8,046 nt of DNA from CAYPKW01 sp964411425 (lineage in GTDB: Bacteria > Pseudomonadota > Alphaproteobacteria > Dongiales > Dongiaceae), in the NCBI GenBank assembly GCA_964411425.1, contig CAYPKW010000100.1, forward strand, positions 1-8,046. The letters are read 5' to 3'. Under the pieces are notes generated by a model. The model saw only the letters and a program-made list of their open reading frames with translations. It did no database searches and was not told where the DNA came from. The position numbers were made by a program, and so were the translations under genes. Each line of letters opens with the position of its first letter. The first letter of the stretch is position 1. Positions 1 to 5,536 of the stretch are shown piece by piece.

Positions 1-33
1 CAAGGGCGCGCTCTACCACTGAGCTACGGCGGC
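1..33 (-). tRNA. tRNA, probably Thr (GGT), 5' half only
   Basis: Read on the - strand, the sequence begins with a 7-nt acceptor strand GCCGCCG, then TA, a D-stem GCTC, D-loop AGTGGTA, the closing GAGC, G26, an anticodon stem CGCCC, and TTG at positions 32-34. The window ends at the first anticodon base, which is G, so the 3' half and the rest of the anticodon are not visible. The CGCCC-TTG context matches the tRNA-Thr(GGT) type I recall from alphaproteobacteria (stem-TTGGTAA-stem), so Thr is the likely identity, but this is an inference. That a tRNA is present is well supported. Any promoter must lie to the right of position 33; I saw no convincing -35/-10 pair there. Confidence 0.88.
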
Positions 34-102
34 GCCGTGGAGGCCGCGCACCATGCCATGACGCAGCGTTGACGCGCAAGGCGTCACCAACCGATTTCCT
101 TC

Positions 103-161
103 GCCCCACCCCAACCCTTGTCCGCACGGACGAGGCGAGGGGTGGGGCAATTTTATTTTTT
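103..161 (+). terminator. Strong rho-independent terminator
   Basis: A perfect 10-bp outer stem, GCCCCACCCC (103-112) with GGGGTGGGGC (139-148), encloses a second long stem, 116-124 with 127-135, centred on TCCG-CA-CGGA. The hairpin is followed at once by a T-rich tract (AATTTTATTTTTT, 149-161). This is a textbook intrinsic terminator acting rightward. The other strand has no T-tract after the stem, so it is not bidirectional. No + strand gene lies to its left in the window: only the leftward tRNA does. It may end a transcript that enters from beyond the edge and reads antisense through the tRNA, or a short RNA begun at 34-100. It would also insulate the murA region. Confidence 0.85.
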
Positions 162-174
162 GGCCGGGGTCGGC

Positions 175-203
175 TTGACCGAAGAAGAATGACTGCGCAA
201 CAT
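175..203 (+). promoter_or_regulatory. Possible weak promoter for the small basic gene
   Basis: TTGACC (175-180) is close to a -35 box. Exactly 17 nt later CAACAT (198-203) keeps three of six -10 positions, including the conserved second A and last T. It lies between the terminator and the Shine-Dalgarno of the gene starting at 249, where a promoter would be expected. The -10 match is poor, so the call is tentative. Confidence 0.3.
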
Positions 204-248
204 GGGCAAACTCGCGGGTAATCGCGGCAACGTCGGAGGAATGGCGCC

Positions 249-455
249 GTGTCGGCCAAGGAGCGTGAAGATACCGTCCTCTCGCCCGCGGGTGTCGAGC
301 GGGCTGCCAAGCGACAGGCTCGTTTGGCCGAGGCGCTGCGCCAAAACCTGCGCAAGCGCACGACGCAGCGGCGGGCCCGGACCGCCCAATCGCCGATGAC
401 CGGGCCCGCGTCGGAAGCGACCGGCCCGCCCCCCGAAGGGGACGGTGCGGAGTAG
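249..455 (+). CDS. Small basic hypothetical protein upstream of murA
   Basis: This is a 68-residue protein of unknown function. A GTG start is chosen because GGAGGA (235-240) stands 8 nt before it, one of the best ribosome binding sites in the window. The centre (about residues 17-47) is rich in Arg, Gln and Ala and reads as a basic helix, with the run ALRQNLRKR followed by RRAR. The C-terminus (48-68) is Pro/Gly/Glu-rich and probably disordered. There is no signal peptide or membrane segment. I recall similar short proteins with an ALRxNLxRRKxQxR-like core near murA in related bacteria, but cannot name a family. A basic helix with a loose tail would suit nucleic-acid or membrane-surface binding, though nothing here proves it. 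It is separated from murA by 215 nt, so it may be its own transcript. An in-window frame from 202 on the same strand overlaps it and looks like a shadow. Confidence 0.62.
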   Translation: MSAKEREDTVLSPAGVERAAKRQARLAEALRQNLRKRTTQRRARTAQSPMTGPASEATGPPPEGDGAE

Positions 456-503
456 GATGACCGCCGCTGGCCGGCGTCCGGGCCGCCTCTCACGCATGCG
501 GGG

Positions 504-532
504 TTGAGGCCGCCGCCGTCTTACAGTAAAAC
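504..532 (+). promoter_or_regulatory. Candidate murA operon promoter
   Basis: TTGAGG (504-509) matches four of six -35 positions. After a 17-nt spacer, TAAAAC (527-532) matches four of six -10 positions. It would give a start near 539 and a leader of about 130 nt before murA. It is the best pair I found in the 215-nt gap, but G+C-rich alphaproteobacterial promoters are loosely conserved, so this remains a candidate. The leader also has two modest G+C-rich stems (533-549 and 558-579) and the palindrome at 603-617. Confidence 0.35.
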
Positions 533-602
533 CAGCCGCGCCGGGGCTGCACGGCTCGGCGGTCGCAAAGCAAGCCGCCACAAATTCGCCGGGTTCGTCG
601 GC

Positions 603-617
603 TATCCAGGCTGGATA
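603..617. repeat. Perfect 15-nt palindrome in the murA leader (operator candidate)
   Basis: TATCCAG-G-CTGGATA is a perfect 7+1+7 inverted repeat, centred about 60 nt before the murA start. Its A/T-flanked, dyad form stands out in a G+C-rich gap and suits a site for a dimeric regulator. It could also fold as a short hairpin in the leader RNA, though a one-base loop would force the inner pairs open. I cannot tie it to a known regulator. Confidence 0.5.
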
Positions 618-670
618 CTTGCGAACGGCGGCAAGGGAACGATCGATTCGAAGTCGGGAAATCGGCAGCG

Positions 671-1963
671 ATGGACAAGATTCGCATCCGTGGCGGCACG
701 CCCATAAGAGGCCAGATCCAGGTAAGTGGCGCGAAAAACGCGGCCTTGCCGCTGATGGCGGCCGCGCTGCTTACCGACTGCCCCCTCCGGCTCGCTAACG
801 TTCCGCATTTGGTCGACATTACGTCCATGGCGGATCTGCTGACCCAGCTCGGGGTGCTCATCCGCCTTGACGGAGAAGTCGGCGGGTCGAACGAACCGGT
901 TCGGGTGCTCGAGTTGACGGCCACGGACATTTTCAAGACGACCGCTCCGTACGAGCTCGTGTCGAAGATGCGGGCATCGGTCCTCGTGCTCGGCCCGCTC
1001 TTGGCCCGCTGTGGCAAGGCCCAAGTGTCGCTGCCGGGCGGCTGCGCGATCGGTACTCGGCCGGTCGACCTTCACCTGCGCGGGCTCGTCCAGCTCGGCG
1101 CGCAAATCGAATTGCGCGAAGGCTATATCCATGCGGACGCGCCCAACGGCCTGACCGGCGCCCAGGTCGTGTTTCCCGCCGTGTCGGTCGGGGCGACGGA
1201 GAATCTGTTGATGGCCGCTACCCTCGCCAAGGGCGAGACGGTGCTGATCAACGCCGCGCGCGAGCCGGAGGTAACCGACCTTGCGCACTGTCTCCGCTCC
1301 ATGGGAGCGAGCATTGACGGCATCGGCACGGACCGGCTGACCGTCAATGGCGTCGACGCTTTGCATGGAGCCTCGCACGTCATCGTTCCGGATCGCATCG
1401 AGACCGGTACCTACGCGATGGCGGCGGCGATTACCGGCGGCGCGGTGGAGTTGGTGGGCGCCCGCTACGATCTGATCGCGGCGACGGCGGAGACGCTGGC
1501 GCGCGCCGGCGTCGAGGTATCGCCGACCGGTCGGGGTCTCAGTGTGGCGCGAGCGAACGGCGCTCTCACCGGCGTCGATGTCATGACCGAACCGTTCCCC
1601 GGCTTTCCGACCGACCTGCAGGCGCAGATCATGGCCTTGATGACGTCCGCCGAGGGCGCCGCCATGATCACCGAGACGATCTTCGAGAACCGCTTCATGC
1701 ATGTGCCGGAATTGTGCCGCATGGGCGCCAATATCAACGTCCACGGCGCTTCGGCCATGGTGCGCGGCGTGCCGCGCCTCATCGGCGCGGAGGTCATGGC
1801 GACCGACCTGCGCGCCTCCGTATCGCTCGTTCTGGCGGGCCTGGTCGCCGAGGGCGAGACCGTGGTGAGCCGCGTCTATCATCTCGATCGCGGCTACGAG
1901 CGCCTGGTGGACAAGCTCTCGTCGTGCGGCGCCGTTATCGAACGGTTCCGCGACCGGCCATGA
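671..1963 (+). CDS. murA: UDP-N-acetylglucosamine 1-carboxyvinyltransferase (MurA)
   Basis: MurA transfers enolpyruvate from phosphoenolpyruvate to UDP-GlcNAc, the first committed step of peptidoglycan synthesis, in the cytoplasm. The protein is 430 residues, a normal length. Visible family residues are Lys22-Asn23 in SGAKNAALP, Arg101, the catalytic loop LPGGCAIGTRP with Cys125 (the fosfomycin target, equal to E. coli Cys115), Arg130, the catalytic Asp315 in GFPTDLQAQ (E. coli Asp305), and Arg407 in YHLDRGYERL (E. coli Arg397). All keep a constant offset of about ten from E. coli. Because the cysteine is present rather than Asp, the enzyme should be fosfomycin-sensitive. The ATG start gives the usual MDKIRIRGG N-terminus, though the upstream Shine-Dalgarno is weak. 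The stop overlaps the next gene's start (ATGA), which indicates translational coupling. Confidence 0.98.
   Translation: MDKIRIRGGTPIRGQIQVSGAKNAALPLMAAALLTDCPLRLANVPHLVDITSMADLLTQLGVLIRLDGEVGGSNEPVRVLELTATDIFKTTAPYELVSKMRASVLVLGPLLARCGKAQVSLPGGCAIGTRPVDLHLRGLVQLGAQIELREGYIHADAPNGLTGAQVVFPAVSVGATENLLMAATLAKGETVLINAAREPEVTDLAHCLRSMGASIDGIGTDRLTVNGVDALHGASHVIVPDRIETGTYAMAAAITGGAVELVGARYDLIAATAETLARAGVEVSPTGRGLSVARANGALTGVDVMTEPFPGFPTDLQAQIMALMTSAEGAAMITETIFENRFMHVPELCRMGANINVHGASAMVRGVPRLIGAEVMATDLRASVSLVLAGLVAEGETVVSRVYHLDRGYERLVDKLSSCGAVIERFRDRP
1937..1953 (+). repeat. Copy 1 of a 17-nt exact direct repeat
   Basis: ATCGAACGGTTCCGCGA occurs here at the 3' end of murA and again at 3130-3146 at the 3' end of hisG. 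This copy ends 6 nt before the ATG of the downstream DUF2948 gene. In both places it encodes IERFR in the same frame, so shared protein sequence may explain part of the identity. Confidence 0.9.
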
Positions 1964-2451
1964 CCGAACCCCTAAAGCTGCGCGGCGAGGACGAGGAGGA
2001 CCTGAAAGTCATCGCGGCGTGCCTGCAGGATGCGATCGTTTCAATAGGCGACATGGTGTTCCTGCCCAAGGAGAAGCGCTTTGTCGCGATGCTCAATCGT
2101 TTTCGCTGGGAAGCGAGAGCCACGCCCGACCCCTCGACGCAACGTGGGCGCGATGCGCCCTTCGCCGAGGGGGCCGAGAGGACGCTCGAGCGGGTGCACT
2201 GCGCGCTGCGCTTCGACCGCGTCGTGTCGGTGCAGGCAAAGGCCATCGATCGTCGCCGGCGCGGCGATCTCCTGGAGCTACTGACGATGCAGTCCGAAGG
2301 CAAGGCCATTCAACTCGTCTTCGCCAGGGGCGCCTCGGTTCTGCTGACCGTGGAGGCGATCCGGTGCCTAGTCGAGGACATCGGCGATGGGTGGTCGACC
2401 GCGCGACGACCACACCATGCGACGGACGAGATCGAGGTTGCTTCGGAATGA
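1960..2451 (+). CDS. DUF2948 family protein
   Basis: This 163-residue cytoplasmic protein matches, by sequence pattern, the alphaproteobacterial DUF2948 family, whose function is not known. Recognisable stretches are DLKVIAACLQDA (14-25), RFVAMLNRFRWE (40-51), ERVHCALRFDRV (77-88) and LTVEAIRCLVEDIGDGW (129-145). A variable, charged segment lies between residues 52 and 76. It has no signal peptide, membrane segment or obvious catalytic motif; the alternation of hydrophobic strands suggests a small alpha/beta fold. The ATG overlaps the murA stop by 4 nt. The open frame continues upstream inside murA, but that part is a shadow. No good Shine-Dalgarno is visible, so translation probably relies on ribosomes finishing murA. 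The murA-DUF2948-hisG order is, as I recall, common in the class, so the gene is likely functional rather than incidental. Confidence 0.88.
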   Translation: MTEPLKLRGEDEEDLKVIAACLQDAIVSIGDMVFLPKEKRFVAMLNRFRWEARATPDPSTQRGRDAPFAEGAERTLERVHCALRFDRVVSVQAKAIDRRRRGDLLELLTMQSEGKAIQLVFARGASVLLTVEAIRCLVEDIGDGWSTARRPHHATDEIEVASE

Positions 2452-2489
2452 ACGCTTGTAATTGGCGAGACCCGGCCGTTGCCGAGTGA
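2448..2489 (+). other. 13-codon micro-ORF bridging DUF2948 and hisG
   Basis: An ATG overlapping the DUF2948 stop (ATGA) opens a short frame, MNACNWRDPAVAE, that ends at a TGA 8 nt inside the annotated hisG start region. GAGG (2434-2437) lies 10 nt upstream. It could pass ribosomes from DUF2948 to hisG. It has no histidine codons, so it is not a classical his attenuator leader. It may equally be chance. Confidence 0.25.
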
Positions 2490-3165
2490 CGTTGCGCCAT
2501 CGATCGGGGTGGACGGCAGCATCGTCCTGGCACTGCCGAAGGGACGGATTCTGTCGGAAGCCCTGCCGCTGCTCGAACGCGTCGGCATCGTTCCGGAACC
2601 CGGATTCGCGGACGAGGCGACGCGCACGTTATGCTTCGCCACCAACCGGCCGGAGGTGCGCCTCATTCGCGTACGCAGCTTCGACGTGGCGACATTCGTT
2701 GCCTTCGGCGCGGCGCAACTAGGTATTGCCGGCAACGACGTGCTCATGGAGTTTGACTACCCGGAGGTCTACGCGCCCATAGACCTGAACATCGGGTGCT
2801 GCCGGCTGTCGGTGGCCGAACCGGCCGAGATGGTCGCAGACGACGATCCAACGCGCTGGAGCCATATTCGTGTAGCGACGAAATACCCGAAGCTGACCCG
2901 ACGGCACTTCGCCGCCCGCGGCGTCCAGGCCGAATGCGTGAAACTCAACGGCGCGCTGGAGTTGGCGCCGGCGCTAGGATTGTGCCGGCGCATCGTCGAC
3001 TTGGTCTCGACCGGCGCCACGCTCAAGGCCAACAACCTCGTGGAAGTGGAGCATATCGCCGACGTCAGCGCCCGGCTGGTGGTGAATCGCACTGCACTGA
3101 AGACCTCTCCCGAGACGATCGGCGGTTGGATCGAACGGTTCCGCGAGGCGATCCATGCCGTCTAG
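2479..3165 (+). CDS. hisG: ATP phosphoribosyltransferase, short catalytic form (HisG)
   Basis: HisG joins ATP and PRPP to give phosphoribosyl-ATP, the first and feedback-controlled step of histidine synthesis. Motifs are LALPKGRILSEALPLL near the N-terminus, GAAQLGIAGNDVLME (about 77-91), and the PRPP loop DLVSTGATL at 174-182. At 228 residues or fewer it lacks the C-terminal regulatory ACT-like domain, so it is the short form that needs the HisRS-like partner HisZ for activity and feedback; hisZ is not in this window. The TTG start at 2479 gives ten residues more than most short forms. A GTG at 2509 gives MDGSIVLALPKGR (218 residues) and fits family length better, but has no Shine-Dalgarno; GGCGAG (2464-2469) could serve the TTG. 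It follows DUF2948 by 27 nt and overlaps hisD by 11 nt. Confidence 0.95.
   Translation: MPSDVAPSIGVDGSIVLALPKGRILSEALPLLERVGIVPEPGFADEATRTLCFATNRPEVRLIRVRSFDVATFVAFGAAQLGIAGNDVLMEFDYPEVYAPIDLNIGCCRLSVAEPAEMVADDDPTRWSHIRVATKYPKLTRRHFAARGVQAECVKLNGALELAPALGLCRRIVDLVSTGATLKANNLVEVEHIADVSARLVVNRTALKTSPETIGGWIERFREAIHAV
3130..3146 (+). repeat. Copy 2 of the 17-nt exact direct repeat
   Basis: This is identical to 1937-1953. Here it sits at the 3' end of hisG and ends 8 nt before the hisD ATG. The GAGG that follows it (3145-3148, sharing its last two bases) is the likely hisD Shine-Dalgarno. Confidence 0.9.
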
Positions 3166-4453
3166 GCTCGATGCCCGCCGGCCTGGTTTCGCGGCGGCGT
3201 TCGAGCGCTTCCTCGCCGGCCGAGGAGAACAGCAACACGACGTCGACCGGACGGTCGCAGACATCATCGCCGACGTCCGCGCCCGGGGCGACGCCGCGCT
3301 GATCGACTACACCCGGCGCTTCGACCGCGTTGCCTTGACGCCTGCCGGCCTGCGAATCGGCGTCGACGAGATGCGGCGCGCCGCCTCGCAATGCGAGCCT
3401 GACACGCTTGCGGCTCTTCGCTTGGCGGCAGAGCGCATCGAAGACTATCACCGCCGCCAGATGCCGGCGGACCAGGACTACCGCGACGGCGCCGGCGTGC
3501 GGCTGGGCGCGCGGTGGCGGCCGATCGCTGCCGCGGGCCTCTATGTCCCAGGCGGCACCGCGGCCTATCCGAGTTCGGTTCTGATGACCGCCCTGCCGGC
3601 ACGGGTCGCCGGCGTCGAGCGGCTGGTCATGATGGTGCCAGCCCCCGATGGGGTCCTCAACCCGCTTGTTCTGGCGGCGGCATGGATGGTTGGGGTCCGC
3701 GAGGCATACCGCGTTGGCGGCGCCCAGGCCATCGCGGCGCTTGCCTTCGGCACCGACAGCGTTCCGGCGGTGGACAAGATCGTCGGTCCGGGTAACGCCT
3801 ACGTGGCCTCGGCCAAGCGCCAAGTCTTCGGCATGGTCGGTATCGACATGATTGCCGGACCGTCGGAGATCTTGGTGGTAGGCGACGGCGCCAACGACCC
3901 CGCCTGGATTGCCGCCGACCTGTTGTCCCAGGCGGAGCACGATCCCACCGCCCAAGCCATCCTTGTCACCGACGACGAGGCGTTCGCGGCCGCCGTTGCT
4001 GGCGCCGTAGAAATCCAGCTCGATGGGCTGCCGCGTGCCGCGATCGCGCGGGCAAGCTGGCGGGATCACGGGGCGATCATCATCGTGGGCAGCCTCGGGG
4101 ACGCGCCGGCGCTGATCGACCGCATTGCGCCGGAGCATCTCGAATTGGCGGTGGAGCGACCCGATGCGCTTGCCGCGAGCGTACGCAATGCCGGCGCCAT
4201 CTTCCTCGGGCGCTACACGCCCGAAGCGGTCGGCGACTACACGGCGGGTCCCAATCACGTGCTGCCGACCGCGCGCAGCGCGCGGTTTTCCTCTGGCCTC
4301 GGCGTTCTGGACTTCCTGAAGCGCAGTTCGATTATCGCCTGCGACGCCGCCAGCCTGGCCGCGATCGGCCCCGCGGCAATGGCGCTGGCCGAGGCCGAGG
4401 GGCTTCACGCCCACGCCCGGTCCATCTCCATCCGCCTCAATCCCGGCCGTTGA
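3155..4453 (+). CDS. hisD: Histidinol dehydrogenase (HisD)
   Basis: HisD oxidises L-histidinol to L-histidine in two NAD-dependent steps, the end of the pathway. The 432-residue protein has normal family length. It shows VPGGTAAYPSS (131-141), the signature IVGPGNAYVASAK (209-221) and GIDMIAGPSE (229-238). The zinc ligands are Gln259 and His262 in LSQAEHDP, Asp361 in VGDYTAGPNH and His420 near the C-terminus. The catalytic pair Glu327-His328 is in IAPEHLEL. All key residues are present, so it should be active. The ATG is inside the last codons of hisG (11-nt overlap) and is preceded by GAGG at 6 nt, so hisG and hisD are translationally coupled. The other his genes are absent here, as is usual for alphaproteobacteria, where the pathway is scattered over several loci. 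Confidence 0.98.
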   Translation: MPSRLDARRPGFAAAFERFLAGRGEQQHDVDRTVADIIADVRARGDAALIDYTRRFDRVALTPAGLRIGVDEMRRAASQCEPDTLAALRLAAERIEDYHRRQMPADQDYRDGAGVRLGARWRPIAAAGLYVPGGTAAYPSSVLMTALPARVAGVERLVMMVPAPDGVLNPLVLAAAWMVGVREAYRVGGAQAIAALAFGTDSVPAVDKIVGPGNAYVASAKRQVFGMVGIDMIAGPSEILVVGDGANDPAWIAADLLSQAEHDPTAQAILVTDDEAFAAAVAGAVEIQLDGLPRAAIARASWRDHGAIIIVGSLGDAPALIDRIAPEHLELAVERPDALAASVRNAGAIFLGRYTPEAVGDYTAGPNHVLPTARSARFSSGLGVLDFLKRSSIIACDAASLAAIGPAAMALAEAEGLHAHARSISIRLNPGR

Positions 4454-4462
4454 GCAGCCACC

Positions 4463-4951
4463 TTGACCGGCCCGGCCCGCGGCAATTCCCAGCGGATCGC
4501 CAACGTCACGCTCGACGAGCGCACGGTGGTGCGCCGCAGCCCGGAAGTAGAGCACGAACGCGCAGTCGCCATTTTCGACATTCTGGAGGACAACTACTTC
4601 GACTTGGTCGGCGGCGAGGCCGGGCCCTACCACCTGCGCCTCGCCATCGAGGAGAACCGCCTGGTTTTCGCCGTGCAGTCGACAAGCGAGCTGCTCTTTG
4701 CCCGCGTTCAACTCCCTCTCAGTAGCTTTCGCAGCATCGTCAAGGACTACTTCACGGTCTGCGAAAGCTACTACGCTGCCATCAAGACGGCTTCTCCCAG
4801 CCGGATCGAGGCTATCGACATGGGACGGCGCGCGCTGCATGACGAGGGCGCCGAGCTGCTGCGCGAGCGATTGGCCGGCAAGGTCGAATTGGACGACGAC
4901 ACGGCGCGCCGGCTGTTCACCTTGATCTGCGTCCTGCACATTCGCGGGTAA
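4463..4951 (+). CDS. UPF0262 family protein
   Basis: This 162-residue protein fits the alphaproteobacterial UPF0262 family, of unknown function. Typical stretches are VTLDER (15-20), VEHERAVAIFDILE (29-42), KDYF (94-97), IEAIDMGRRALHDEGA (115-130) and TARRLFTLICVLHIRG at the very C-terminus. It has no signal peptide or membrane helix, and no catalytic motif I can name. It begins 9 nt after hisD. The start is a TTG: no ATG or earlier start exists in frame after the in-frame TGA at 4451, and a later start would cut into the conserved VTLDER region. The Shine-Dalgarno is poor, so coupling to hisD is likely. It is followed after 9 nt by the phosphatase gene. This hisD-UPF0262-phosphatase order recurs in the class as far as I recall, which hints at a linked role for the last two. 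Confidence 0.9.
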   Translation: MTGPARGNSQRIANVTLDERTVVRRSPEVEHERAVAIFDILEDNYFDLVGGEAGPYHLRLAIEENRLVFAVQSTSELLFARVQLPLSSFRSIVKDYFTVCESYYAAIKTASPSRIEAIDMGRRALHDEGAELLRERLAGKVELDDDTARRLFTLICVLHIRG

Positions 4952-4960
4952 CCGGCGTCC

Positions 4961-5404
4961 ATGGCCGATCTTCCCGGCAGCGTGCTATTCTGCTGCACAA
5001 GGAACTCGGTGCGCTCGCCGATGGCGGAGGGTATTCTGAAACAACTTCTTGGCCGCCGGATCTACGTCGATTCGGCGGGCGTCCGACCGGGCCGGATCGA
5101 CCCCTTTGTCGTCGCCGTGATGGACGAGATCGGCATCGACGTGGGCAAGCACCGGTCGAAGACGTTCGACGACCTCGAGGACACATCCTTCGACCTCATC
5201 GTGTCGCTGTCGCCCGAGGCCCAGCACCGCGCCGTCGAAATGACCCGCACGATGGCAAGCGAGGTCGAGTTCTGGAACACCATGGACCCAACGGTGGTGG
5301 AAGGCAGTCGCGAGACGCGTCTCGACGCGTACCGCGCGGTTCGCGACACACTCATGTCGCGGATTCACCGGCGCTTTCCGCTGGCCGGGGCGCCCCAAGT
5401 TTAA
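4961..5404 (+). CDS. Low-molecular-weight protein tyrosine phosphatase / arsenate reductase-like protein
   Basis: The 147-residue protein has the LMW-PTP fold pattern: a beta strand, SVLFC, leads into the phosphate loop CTRNSVRS, with nucleophile Cys12, Arg18 and Ser19 (CX5R-S). The general-acid motif Asp109-Pro110 is in WNTMDPT. Members remove phosphate from protein tyrosine or, in the ArsC branch, reduce arsenate. The loop is unusual: Arg14 replaces the normal small residue before Asn, and Val17 replaces the usual Cys/Ala. A second cysteine, Cys11, sits next to the nucleophile. The resolving cysteines of thioredoxin-linked ArsC are not apparent, as there are no other cysteines in the protein. 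I therefore favour a phosphatase-like role, with substrate unknown. The ATG lies 9 nt after UPF0262. It is the last gene of the murA unit; I see no intrinsic terminator after it. Confidence 0.88.
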   Translation: MADLPGSVLFCCTRNSVRSPMAEGILKQLLGRRIYVDSAGVRPGRIDPFVVAVMDEIGIDVGKHRSKTFDDLEDTSFDLIVSLSPEAQHRAVEMTRTMASEVEFWNTMDPTVVEGSRETRLDAYRAVRDTLMSRIHRRFPLAGAPQV

Positions 5405-5416
5405 GCGGCCGGGACC

Positions 5417-5437
5417 GCCGACGTTGCGTTTGTCGGC
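5417..5437. repeat. Inverted repeat over the infA -35 box
   Basis: GCCGAC (5417-5422) and GTCGGC (5432-5437) form a 6-bp dyad with a 9-nt spacer. The right arm covers the -35 element of the infA promoter. It may be an operator, or a weak hairpin at the end of the preceding transcript. There is no T-tract after it, so it is not a standard intrinsic terminator. Confidence 0.35.
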
Positions 5438-5458
5438 AACGGCGGACGGGGCTATAGT
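5430..5458 (+). promoter_or_regulatory. infA promoter (sigma-70 type)
   Basis: TTGTCG (5430-5435, four of six consensus) is followed after exactly 17 nt by TATAGT (5453-5458, five of six). The predicted start is near 5465, giving a leader of about 70 nt. It sits in the 132-nt gap between the phosphatase gene and infA, the only sizeable gap between 671 and 7877, which supports a new transcription unit here. Confidence 0.68.
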
Positions 5459-5536
5459 GGCCGCCCGCTCGGCATGACGGCATTGCAATCGCCAATGGTC
5501 CCGGGCGTCGGCGCGTCGACGAGCAACGGAGTAAAG

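Noticed and set aside
43..79. Possible - strand promoter for the tRNA at the left edge (TTGCGC, 18-nt spacer, CATGGT)
   Set aside because: Only three of six -10 positions match and the spacer is 18 nt. It is not better than other chance pairs in the interval.
153..581. A 142-codon - strand frame across the left intergenic region
   Set aside because: It crosses the well-supported 249-455 gene and a G+C-rich gap, has a Pro/Arg/Gly-rich product and shows no domain.
602..1882. A 426-codon open frame on the - strand across murA
   Set aside because: It is a codon shadow of murA, with a His/Arg/Gly/Asp-rich composition and no domain pattern. Its initiator is inside the murA gene, with no promoter or ribosome site.
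1714..1959. Upstream in-frame extension of the DUF2948 gene inside murA
   Set aside because: The extension is Arg/Gly-rich shadow sequence of murA, and the family N-terminus fits the ATG that overlaps the murA stop.
2479..4453. A possible complete histidine operon or his attenuator
   Set aside because: Only hisG and hisD are present, no run of histidine codons or terminator hairpin precedes hisG, and scattered his genes are normal for alphaproteobacteria.
3065..4939. A 624-codon open frame on the - strand across hisD and UPF0262
   Set aside because: It lies opposite three well-identified genes. Its product is rich in Arg, His, Gly, Gln and Asp with no recognisable domain. Long antisense frames are common in G+C-rich genomes because stop codons are rare in them.
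5474..5536. Upstream in-frame ATG that would extend IF-1 by 21 residues
   Set aside because: IF-1 is almost always about 72 residues, the 5537 ATG has a good Shine-Dalgarno, and 5474 lies only about 10 nt after the predicted transcript start.
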